Source of the DNA: Pontibacter beigongshangensis
GTDB lineage: Bacteria > Bacteroidota > Bacteroidia > Cytophagales > Hymenobacteraceae
NCBI RefSeq assembly: GCF_014332515.1
Contig: NZ_VFSD01000003.1
Span: 186,001 to 250,000, forward strand
DNA: 64,000 nucleotides
Direction: 5' to 3'
The notes below the pieces were generated by a model. That model did no database searches. It saw only the letters and a list, made by a program, of their open reading frames with translations, and was not told the origin of the DNA. This document shows positions 1-7,703 of the stretch, piece after piece (position 1 is the first letter of the stretch; each line of letters opens with the position of its first letter). Position numbers and translations under genes: made by a program.

Positions 1-133
1 TAAAGTAGATGGAATCCGAAAGGGCAATTTCACTTGTATCATTAATTGCTACTTTGATGTCAGGAAGCCTCGGTTTTGCCTCATCTTGGCAGCTAAAGCA
101 AAAAGCAAGTAAAATCAGCAATACAGCTCTCAT
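1..133 (-). CDS. Partial lipoprotein, N-terminus only
   Basis: Too short for routine ORF calling because it runs off the left edge of the window. Reading leftward from the ATG at 133, 44 codons are open with no stop. The start is a classic lipoprotein signal: MRAVLLILLAFCFSC, a hydrophobic stretch ending in Cys15, followed by QDEAKP. An AGGAAACAGGGAA purine-rich stretch lies just upstream of the ATG. It is therefore probably exported and lipid-anchored. The visible 29 mature residues (LPDIKVAINDTSEIALSDS) do not identify a family; they could open a beta-sandwich domain. Confidence 0.6.
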   Translation of the reverse strand, partial: MRAVLLILLAFCFSCQDEAKPRLPDIKVAINDTSEIALSDSIYF

Positions 134-495
134 TATTTCCCTGTTTCCTTTAAATTCACTTTTGCCCAAAGGTATTATTACAGCCGAAGCATAGCAAGGG
201 TTTTGGCTGTGCTGGGTTAGGGTAATTCCAACGAATTCTTTCATTCCTGCACGTGCTTCGGAAAAATTCTTTTTTCTTCCTCCTGCACTGTCTGCGCGTC
301 TATTTCTTTTGCAGGGACTGCGTGGAAATTGCTTTTAGTTCAGGAATGACCACACGACAACTTTTTCTGCTGTTTCGACACCAACGCTGCAGTGATAGCA
401 CTATGGCGGCTGTAGGGTTGTGTCAACCCGGCTAAATTTTTGCAGATAATTGCGGCTTCTGATAAACAGGATTAAGCTACTGTCTATTACAGTTG
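134..495. other. Intergenic, no supported gene
   Basis: This gap separates two minus-strand genes. An open frame at 253-435 (60 codons) has a Cys/Phe-rich translation, no ribosome-binding site and no recognisable family, so it is not called. No copy of the dispersed CCTCnnGAGG repeat is visible. It presumably holds the promoter of the left-edge lipoprotein. Confidence 0.4.
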
Positions 496-1380
496 CTATA
501 GGGATCTTTTCACTATTCTTCTTATGGTTTTCTCTCCCGATTCAAAAAAGATGGTGGCAATATAAAACCCGTTCTCCAAGCCGTCCAATTTAACTGCATT
601 GGTTGTAGCTGTGCGCATAAGCTTTCCGGTTAGATCGGAAACTTCAACTCTGGCAATCGGCTGGTCCGCCTCAACCGAGAACAAGTCATGTACCGGGTTC
701 GGAAATACCTCCACCTTTGAGGTCGGTTGTTCCTGGACCGAGGTCACCAATAACTTGTCATCACAGGCCAGGTCCAGGAATTTGATGGATAGCTGCGCAT
801 CTGAATAGCACCTGAGCGGTCCTTCTGCCTCCGGGATGATCCTTTCCCGCGGCACATACCAGTCAAGGCCTCCAATCCTGTCCATAAAGTATCCGCCGTC
901 ATTCATAAACGTGAATCTATCCAGAGGTCTGGTTTTGTATTTTTTAAGGGTCGCCCCGTTCACGACAACGTTTTCCACCTGCTCTATCACCAGCCTGTAA
1001 GTGGTATCCTTGGTTAAAACTGAGGGCTCAGGCACGTCCAGTGTCAAAACATCACCCTGGGCGGCATTGAAGATGTAGAGTGAAAGGAACCTCTTTCTTT
1101 CAGAACTGTACATGAACACCGTGTCCGACTTTTCATATACAAATATAGGCGGTAGGGATTCTACAGACCCGTTATCCCTATAGTAGGTCTGCGTGATCTT
1201 ATGGCTCGATTTGCCAAGAATAACAGTGTCTGCAACACTCTGTAAATGAATATATTCTGAATGCATATCTCTACCATGTGCGCTGTAATACCACTGGGAG
1301 CCAAGTGATCCAAAGCCCTGCCCAAATGAGAAAGAGCTGAGAACTATGTAAAACGCAGCAAGTGAAATAATTCTTCTCAT
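496..1380 (-). CDS. Secreted protein with type IX secretion C-terminal sorting domain
   Basis: 294 aa. Residues 1-20 form a signal peptide (MRRIISLAAFYIVLSSFSFG). The central ~200 residues are beta-rich and unrecognised. The last ~75 residues are a type A T9SS sorting domain: KVEVFPNPVHDLFSVEAD, then a V-SDLTGKLMRT segment and a closing GFYIATIFFESGEKTIRRIVKR. This family is exported across the outer membrane by the Bacteroidota Por system and is anchored or released at the surface. The cargo function is unknown. It stands alone, with long gaps on both sides. Confidence 0.85.
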   Translation of the reverse strand: MRRIISLAAFYIVLSSFSFGQGFGSLGSQWYYSAHGRDMHSEYIHLQSVADTVILGKSSHKITQTYYRDNGSVESLPPIFVYEKSDTVFMYSSERKRFLSLYIFNAAQGDVLTLDVPEPSVLTKDTTYRLVIEQVENVVVNGATLKKYKTRPLDRFTFMNDGGYFMDRIGGLDWYVPRERIIPEAEGPLRCYSDAQLSIKFLDLACDDKLLVTSVQEQPTSKVEVFPNPVHDLFSVEADQPIARVEVSDLTGKLMRTATTNAVKLDGLENGFYIATIFFESGEKTIRRIVKRSL

Positions 1381-1820
1381 AATTATTGATTTTCCACCTT
1401 AACTATGGTATAAACGGAATAGCGAATATACAATATAGAACTTAAAGAATAAAGAAACCATCTATAAGTTTCTGCTCCCTTCAAAATACCAAAACCGGCA
1501 CCCCCTCCAGCTGCCTGGAAACGGGGTTTCGCTTATAACTACTCTTATGTTCAGCAGCGACTCTATCCTGGTAAATTACCTCTTTGATACTAAATAGAAC
1601 TTCGAATTGCAAAGGCCATTGTGCTGTTTAAGAAACGAAACAATCACAAAACTATCTGAAGAAGTGGGGGAGCTTGGCTCAAACAGCCTTCTGAGTAGCT
1701 GCTAATAATTTATCGGCAAACAATTTTTTGCGATAGCAGGACAGTGGCTGGGAGTTATACTTTCCGCTCATACCGCCTGCAGGCAGGGCGGCTGCAACAG
1801 CAGACCCGCCCTATGCCTTC
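1381..1820. other. Intergenic, no supported gene
   Basis: About 440 bp between two minus-strand genes. I see no credible reading frame or RNA gene. A palindromic GC-rich stretch lies around 1773-1793 (GCCTGCAGGC). The right end is taken by a copy of the dispersed intergenic repeat. Confidence 0.35.
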
Positions 1821-1866
1821 CAGAGCCTAAAAAGCCTCCGGAGGGACAAAATCATTAGAATAATTT
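1821..1866 (-). repeat. CCTCnnGAGG intergenic repeat, copy 1
   Basis: Minus-oriented copy: GCCTCCGGAGGG palindrome followed by the ATCATTAGAATAATTT arm. It ends four bases from the tyrA stop codon, so it sits in the 3' end of that transcript. Confidence 0.75.
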
Positions 1867-1870
1867 CTAC

Positions 1871-2758
1871 TTAAGACTTTTCTGCAGCCGCCGCCTCTGC
1901 CGCCTGCGTAATGCCATCGAGCACGGGGCGTATTTTGTTGGCCTGCTGCATCATCTCATACATTTTTTCCTGATCGTTGTTCTGGAGGTATTGCTGGAAA
2001 CGCTGCAGGTAAAAGATGTATTCGCCAAGGGCGTGGCTCAGGAAGTGTGCATTCTGCTCAAAAATAGGAGCCCACATATCCGGGGAGCTTTTGGCAAGGC
2101 GTACGGTAGAGGCGAAACCACTGCCAGCCAGGGTGAAAATGTTTTTTTCATCTTTCTCCACATCCAGCACCGTAAGGCCCAGCAGGAAAGAACTCACGTG
2201 TGAGAGGTGCGAAATATAGGCCACATGCTTGTCGTGCTCCTCGGGCTGCATAAAGATGGTGTTCAGGCCCACGGTCTCGAAGATTTGCAGGGCTTTGGCA
2301 ATGGCTTCCTCAGAAGACTTTTCGCGCTCACAGATGATGTTCATCTTACCCTGGTACAGTCCTTCCAGCGCTGCTTCAGGCCCGGAGTTCTCAGTACCGG
2401 CAATCGGGTGCGCTGCCACAAACTGCTGCCTGTTGGGGTGGTGCTCCACTGCTTGGCATAGCTGGCCTTTGGTAGAACCGAGGTCTATGACAATCGCCTG
2501 AGTCGGAATGATGTTCAGGATGGTGGGCAGCAACTGTCGGATGGCGGTAACCGGAATAGCCAGAAAAATAACATCAGCTGCAGCTACGGCATCTTTAAGC
2601 GGTAAAACAGAGTCTACCAGCTTCAGCTCGAGCGCCCTGGCGGCATTGGCCGGGTTTCGCTCCACGCCTATAAACGTGAGCGAAGGATCGGCATTTCGCA
2701 GGTCTTTTGCCATCGAGCCGCCTATCAGGCCTAATCCTACTATGGTAACTACTTTCAT
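1871..2758 (-). CDS. tyrA: Prephenate dehydrogenase
   Basis: 295 aa. Converts prephenate to 4-hydroxyphenylpyruvate with NAD(P) in tyrosine biosynthesis. The N-terminus is a Rossmann nucleotide-binding loop (VVTIVGLGLIGGS, residues 3-15). DLGSTKG and the active-site region HPIAGTENSG, around residue 120, are typical of monofunctional prephenate dehydrogenases. There is no chorismate mutase or ACT domain. An upstream in-frame start at 2803 would add 15 residues before the Rossmann strand; I prefer the ATG at 2758 because the dinucleotide fold normally begins at residue 2-3. No other aromatic pathway gene is adjacent. Confidence 0.9.
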   Translation of the reverse strand: MKVVTIVGLGLIGGSMAKDLRNADPSLTFIGVERNPANAARALELKLVDSVLPLKDAVAAADVIFLAIPVTAIRQLLPTILNIIPTQAIVIDLGSTKGQLCQAVEHHPNRQQFVAAHPIAGTENSGPEAALEGLYQGKMNIICEREKSSEEAIAKALQIFETVGLNTIFMQPEEHDKHVAYISHLSHVSSFLLGLTVLDVEKDEKNIFTLAGSGFASTVRLAKSSPDMWAPIFEQNAHFLSHALGEYIFYLQRFQQYLQNNDQEKMYEMMQQANKIRPVLDGITQAAEAAAAEKS

Positions 2759-3078
2759 ACAATTAAAAATAAATACGGCAGGGCTTCCCTTTGCTGCTAC
2801 CAACTATCCGCTGCTTTCAATAATAAAGCAAAATAATTGCCTGCCTTAAAATTAAATCAGAAAGCAAAAGAACGGAAATTAATGGGAATATTCTAGCCAG
2901 CCCCTGGGCTTGCCGACTTATTTTACTCCTGATGCGTTACCGCCAAATCAAAAAAAGGGCAGTGGCTATAACAGAAAAAGCAGGAGGCAGCTTTTACACT
3001 GCGCCCCTGCTTTAAGGAAGTCTGGCTTCAGGTAGATAACCCGGGAGGCAGATGAAGCCTGCCGCAACAGAGGCCGGC

Positions 3079-3132
3079 AATTATTGGAATGAAAACCGCC
3101 CTCAGGAGCTGCTGCTGCTGTTGCTGCTGCTG
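3079..3132 (+). repeat. CCTCnnGAGG intergenic repeat, copy 2
   Basis: Plus-oriented copy: AATTATTGGAATGAAAA, then CCCTCAGGAG, then an almost pure CTG run (GCTGCTGCTGCTGTTGCTGCTGC form, 3109-3132). It lies about 30 bp downstream of the DUF3347 gene stop. Confidence 0.8.
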
Positions 3133-3161
3133 AGGGAAGTTTCCTCTAACTGCCTCTGCTC

Positions 3162-3776
3162 TTATTGTTTATAAATTTCTTCGTTGGTGCCGCACTTCAG
3201 CATGCTCTTGCCATAATACGGGTTGCGGATCTCTTTTTCGGAGCTGAGCCAGTACGCGCCCTTGTCGTTAAAGGCCATGGGGCAGTGCTGGTAGTAAAGG
3301 TCGGCGTTAGCGGCACCGAATGCTTTTGTCAGCGCGAAGGTGGCTTCTGAAAGCTGCTCCAGTTCGTTGCGTTGGGCAGCCAGGTCAGCAGCTTTCGCCA
3401 TGGCAGCTGAGCTCTCCTTAATTTTATCCCGTTGCTCCTCCGCAAACTGCTTCTGATCTTCCTGCAGTGTCGCCACCGGCATGGAGTCAGCCAGTTTTTC
3501 TATTTCGGAGGCTGCACTCTGGGCTGTTTTAGCGTCTTCGGCCACCAGGGCGTCTTTCACCTTCAGGTATTCATCCAGCAGTGCCGAAACCTGTGTTTTA
3601 AAAGGATCTGCCACCGACGAGAAAGAAGGGGTTTCTACCACTACCTTGCCTGTTGCTGTTTCTGTGTCTGTATCGGAAGCGTGTTCATGGGTGTGTGCTG
3701 TTTCCGTTTTATTGTCGGAGCAGGCACTGAAGGTAAATATTGCCAGAGCAGCTGCGTATACGATCGTCTTCTTCAT
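3162..3776 (-). CDS. DUF3347 lipoprotein, probable copper-associated periplasmic protein
   Basis: 204 aa. Lipoprotein signal MKKTIVYAAALAIFTFSAC with lipobox Cys19. It is followed by a His/acid-rich linker (AHTHEHASD, residues 27-35) that looks able to bind metal. The rest matches DUF3347: a helical domain ending in the diagnostic block YYQHCPMAFNDKGAYWLS and NPYYGKSMLKCG. DUF3347 domains are found alone or fused to CusB-type membrane fusion proteins in Bacteroidota and are linked to copper/heavy-metal handling. No efflux gene lies next to it, so the role is inferred from the family only. Confidence 0.85.
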   Translation of the reverse strand: MKKTIVYAAALAIFTFSACSDNKTETAHTHEHASDTDTETATGKVVVETPSFSSVADPFKTQVSALLDEYLKVKDALVAEDAKTAQSAASEIEKLADSMPVATLQEDQKQFAEEQRDKIKESSAAMAKAADLAAQRNELEQLSEATFALTKAFGAANADLYYQHCPMAFNDKGAYWLSSEKEIRNPYYGKSMLKCGTNEEIYKQ

Positions 3777-4557
3777 ATCTTAAAATTGAACTTTTTTGAA
3801 TGTATAGATTGGGATTCAGATGAATCCGGTAATGTAGTAAAGCCGCAAAGTTAGGAATAAGTGCCTAATAGGGAAATAATAAATACCCTGCATTTTTCAG
3901 ATAAGACGTTGTGCACCTATCCCGCCATACCTGCTGCCTCCAGCAACGAAGGGTAATCCAACTGATTTGGTTAAATCTATTGTGTTTCAATTGGTTGATT
4001 TATAGTGTTTTATGTTTTGTGGCTACAAACATAATCAATTGCTTTAAGGCCAGGTCCGCCTGATTTATAAAAGAACTCAGCACATGTCTTCTGACCTGTG
4101 TTATCAATATAATTTGTGTATTAAAATTGTATGAAAGTGTACAATTGTTTTATATATTACATTTACATATTTATTAGTAACAATAACGGCCTGCTACGCT
4201 GTTTTTTTCAGTTCTTAAGTGTGATTTCAGGTAAGCTGCTAACGGAGGGCCTGGCACCTGCTTAAAGTTACATGCTTGCCGGGCTAACAACACCCGCTCT
4301 CAAAAACTATCCGACTCTTTGCTTCCGCCCCGGCAGGGGGTACCGGCACAGAAGGAAGATTCAGGTTTTGTCTATTTAACCAAGCCTGTTAAAATCCATT
4401 CACATTAGGATTGCACATCAGCCATCTGATCAGGAATCCGAGTTACCTACGCTATATAATCCAAACAATCGGGCTCGCTGCTTTAATAGAATATCTGCCG
4501 GTGGTGGAGAAAACTTTTCATGCGCGCCCAGTTTGTCCACTTGAAAGCTTCCTGATA
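3777..4557. promoter_or_regulatory. Divergent intergenic region with an inverted repeat
   Basis: 780 bp between the divergent DUF3347 and histidine kinase genes, so it must carry both promoters. It is AT-rich around 3990-4190. A 7-bp inverted repeat AATTGTA/TACAATT with an 8-bp spacer lies at 4125-4146 and has the shape of an operator. No clear Bacteroidota -33/-7 pair could be fixed. The stretch 4411-4557 is open in the kinase frame, but its translation does not look like an extension of the protein. Confidence 0.35.
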
Positions 4558-7524
4558 ATGAAACTTGATAAGATACAGCATACCATCTTTTTTGTCTTCC
4601 TGGTAACCTTTATGGTTACTACCTTTTTTGCAGCCAAAACTTTTCTGGAGCTAAAACGGGCCTATCTGCGGGCAGATAATGAAGTGGTGACCCTCCGGGT
4701 TTTAAAGTCGGTAGGCCAGCTGAACAACAACCTGCACGAAATAAATGAGCGCTACCATACGTACCTGCTTACCGGCAACAGAGAGCACCTCGATGCCTAT
4801 ACCCAGGCTTTAACCCAATATTCCTTCCATCTGGAGCAACTGCAGGATGTCAGCCTGGCAGATCGCCAGGGAAGGTACTGGCTTCAGCAGTTTATCAGAT
4901 CGGCCGAAGCCTACGAGAGCTTGCTGAAGCAAAACCTGCCCGTAACTTCTGCTGCCAGTGTGGCCAGGCCTGACTCTCTCTGGCTGGAACAGAAAGCACA
5001 ACTGCTGGAGGAGGCCAGTAATTTTGTACGGCTTATCGAAGAGCAGGAGCGGCAAAATTTCGACGCAAACGACCAGGAGCGCAAGCAGGAAACGCAGGAG
5101 GCGCTGCAGGTGCTCATCTTTTTTGCAGCGGGCATGTTCGTTTTTTTCGTGTTCAACTTTTTGCTGATCAGGAAAACCCTGGCCGACCGGAAGAAAAACG
5201 GGCAGGCGCTGGAGGAGAACCAGCAGCTTTTCTCGTCTCTTTTTTATCAGAGCCCGGTCATGATGACGCTGATGGATGCCGTAACCGGCCAAATAGTGGA
5301 CGTAAATGAAGCGGCCCTCCAATTTTTTAACAACCGCAAAGAGGATGTAATTGGCAAGGTGCCGGAGGAGCTTCCCATTTCGCTGGACCCGGAGGATCAG
5401 CAGGAGATGAGCAGATGCCTGGAACAGCATGCAAGGGTAAAAGATTTCGAGATTAAGATGATGATGGCCAACGGGGATGAGAAATACATGAGCTACAGCA
5501 TCGATAAAATAAACCTGAGAGGCAAATCTTACCTGCTGCTGGCCTATACCGATGTAACAGATAAAATACTGTCGCAGCAGAAGCTCATGGAGAGCGAAAA
5601 GCTGTTTTCGACCCTGTTCTATAAAAGTCCGGTCAATTTTTATATCAGCGAAACGGCTACCGGCATTTTGGTCGATGTAAATGAGAATTTCCTGAGTTTC
5701 TTCGATCTCAGCAAAGAAGAAGTGCTCGGCAAAACAACAGCGGAGCTTCAGATATGGGACGACGAAACAGCGCAAAGCCTCCTGACGGCTAACCTGCAGC
5801 GAGCCGGGGAAGCCAATATGGAACTTCTGGTGAGAAAGAAAAATTGTGAACTGCGTTACATTTTGCTGCATGGGGAGCAGCTGCAGCTAAAAGGTAAGGC
5901 TTGCATGGTAGGCGCCTTTGTAGATATTACCGAGTCGAAGCGGGCTGAAGCCACGATAAAAAGGCTGAATGCCTCCCTCGAACAGAAAGTGCAGGAGCGG
6001 ACGAAGGAGATATCAGACTACAAATATGCCCTCGACCAGTCGGCTATCGTGGCGATCACCGACCAGTCTGGCGACATTCGCCACGTAAACAATAACTTTT
6101 GCCGGATCTCCGGTTACAGCCGGGCAGAACTGATCGGGCGGGAGCACCGGGTAATTGACCTGGCCACGCACACCCAGGGGCTGCTTTACGAGATGGAGCA
6201 GGCTATGCGCCTCGGAAAGATATGGAAAGGAGAGGTGAAGAACATGGCCAAAAACGGATCCTCCTACTGGACCGACACCACCATAGTGCCCTTTCTGGAT
6301 GAGCAGCAGCAGCCCTACCAGTTCCTGTCTATCCAGTGGGACATCTCGGATAAAAAGAAAGGGGAGACCGCCCTGCTGCAGGCCATGCATGACCTGGAAC
6401 TGAGTGCGAACCGGCTAAAAGAAGCGCAGGCCCTGGCGCACATGGGTAGCTGGGATTATAACTTCGGTACAGGCGAATATAGCTGGTCAGACGAAACTTT
6501 CCGGATACTGGGAACCTCCCCCCAGGAGACGGCGCCCTCTCCGGAAGCTTTTATAGCCATGGTCCACCCGGACGATCTGCCGTATGTGCAGGAACTAACT
6601 GACCAGCTTTCGCAGTACCTGACCGACTCTTCTTTTATCTGCCGGATTATCCGGAAAGATGGGGTGGAGCGGCACCTGTCTGTCGAATACGAGGTAGTGC
6701 TGGACGAGCAGCAGAACGTGGTCCGGTGGAATGGCATCTTTCAGGACCTGACGGAGCAGATTCTGGCTCAGAAAGAAAAAGACAAGATGACGGCAGACCT
6801 TACGGAGCGCAACAAGGACCTGCAGCAGTTCAACTACATTATCTCGCACAACCTCCGGGCTCCTGTTGTGAACATATTAGGCCTCACCAACCTTATAAAC
6901 AATCTGGCACCAGGCAGCCAGCAGTTTTTAGATTGCCTGAGCGGTATCCGTGTTTCAGTGCTGCGGCTCGACGAGGTAATCAAGGACCTGAACAGCATTC
7001 TGCAGGTACGGCAGGAAATAAACGAGGCCAAAGAATATGTGTGCCTGGCAGAGCTGGTACACGATGTGGAGGCGATCCTGAGTAACAGGATTCAGCATGA
7101 AAAGGCCACGATCCATACTGCCTTTAAGCGGCTGGATAAGATGTATACCCTGAAGAGTTACCTGTACAGTATCTTTTATAACCTTATCTCCAACAGCATA
7201 AAATACCGTAAGCCGGATCAGCCCCCGGTGATCACCATCTCAGGCGAGGTGGCTGGAGACAAAGTGCGGCTGGTGTTCCAGGACAATGGCCTGGGCATCG
7301 ACCTGGCCAAATACGGCGACAAGGTTTTCGGACTGTACAAGCGGTTCCATTTCCATACCGAAGGAAAAGGAATGGGTTTGTTTATGGTAAAAACGCAGGT
7401 AGAGATACTGGGTGGCCGCATTAGTGTGGAGAGCGAAGACAACAAGGGCACTACCTTTACGCTGGAGTTTGAGGCAGAGGAAGTGCTGCAGGCTAAGTAT
7501 GGAGAGCACGCCACATTTTGTTAA
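4558..7524 (+). CDS. CHASE3 / four-PAS sensor histidine kinase
   Basis: 988 aa from the ATG at 4558. A TTG at 4411 would extend it by 49 residues, but the ATG places transmembrane helix 1 at residues 8-30, as expected. Order: TM1; periplasmic CHASE3-like helical domain ~35-180; TM2 183-205; PAS domains at about 221-335, 347-460, 490-600 and 627-735 (the last with the PHPDD-type motif of PAS_3); coiled coil at 462-486; HisKA with the phosphoacceptor in IISHNLRAP (His764); HATPase with N box NLISNSIKY, DNGLGI and GKGMGLFMV. It senses an extracytoplasmic signal and phosphorylates an unknown partner. There is no receiver domain and no adjacent regulator. The SHNLRAP H-box form is common in Bacteroidota kinases. 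Confidence 0.9.
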   Translation: MKLDKIQHTIFFVFLVTFMVTTFFAAKTFLELKRAYLRADNEVVTLRVLKSVGQLNNNLHEINERYHTYLLTGNREHLDAYTQALTQYSFHLEQLQDVSLADRQGRYWLQQFIRSAEAYESLLKQNLPVTSAASVARPDSLWLEQKAQLLEEASNFVRLIEEQERQNFDANDQERKQETQEALQVLIFFAAGMFVFFVFNFLLIRKTLADRKKNGQALEENQQLFSSLFYQSPVMMTLMDAVTGQIVDVNEAALQFFNNRKEDVIGKVPEELPISLDPEDQQEMSRCLEQHARVKDFEIKMMMANGDEKYMSYSIDKINLRGKSYLLLAYTDVTDKILSQQKLMESEKLFSTLFYKSPVNFYISETATGILVDVNENFLSFFDLSKEEVLGKTTAELQIWDDETAQSLLTANLQRAGEANMELLVRKKNCELRYILLHGEQLQLKGKACMVGAFVDITESKRAEATIKRLNASLEQKVQERTKEISDYKYALDQSAIVAITDQSGDIRHVNNNFCRISGYSRAELIGREHRVIDLATHTQGLLYEMEQAMRLGKIWKGEVKNMAKNGSSYWTDTTIVPFLDEQQQPYQFLSIQWDISDKKKGETALLQAMHDLELSANRLKEAQALAHMGSWDYNFGTGEYSWSDETFRILGTSPQETAPSPEAFIAMVHPDDLPYVQELTDQLSQYLTDSSFICRIIRKDGVERHLSVEYEVVLDEQQNVVRWNGIFQDLTEQILAQKEKDKMTADLTERNKDLQQFNYIISHNLRAPVVNILGLTNLINNLAPGSQQFLDCLSGIRVSVLRLDEVIKDLNSILQVRQEINEAKEYVCLAELVHDVEAILSNRIQHEKATIHTAFKRLDKMYTLKSYLYSIFYNLISNSIKYRKPDQPPVITISGEVAGDKVRLVFQDNGLGIDLAKYGDKVFGLYKRFHFHTEGKGMGLFMVKTQVEILGGRISVESEDNKGTTFTLEFEAEEVLQAKYGEHATFC

Positions 7525-7530
7525 AGGGGC

Positions 7531-7589
7531 AAAACGAAGGCGGGATCTGCTTCAGCCGCTGTGGCTGCTGCAGATCCCGCCTTCGTTTT
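7531..7589. terminator. Bidirectional hairpin terminator
   Basis: Perfect 20-bp inverted repeat (7531-7550 with 7570-7589) around a 19-nt loop. AAAACGAAGG at the left and CCTTCGTTTT at the right give U-runs on both strands. It lies directly after the histidine kinase stop and serves the convergent ppc gene too. Confidence 0.85.
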
Positions 7590-7602
7590 ACTCTGCGGAA
7601 GG

Positions 7603-7651
7603 AATTATGCTAATAAAAAGGGCCCTCCGGACTTGCTGCTCCTGCTGCTGC
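7603..7651 (+). repeat. CCTCnnGAGG intergenic repeat, copy 3
   Basis: AATTATGCTAATAAAAA arm, GGCCCTCCGGA half-palindrome and CTTGCTGCTCCTGCTGCTG arm. It lies between the convergent kinase and ppc genes. Confidence 0.75.
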
Positions 7652-7703
7652 ACCTGCCTTTCCGGGCAGGAGGTGAGCTGGAAGCCCGGTTAATCTTGCT
7701 GCC

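Noticed and set aside
4810..5871. 353-codon open frame antisense to the CHASE3/PAS histidine kinase
   Set aside because: It mirrors the kinase codons; the translation has no domain, and the plus strand has clear CHASE3 and PAS motifs throughout.
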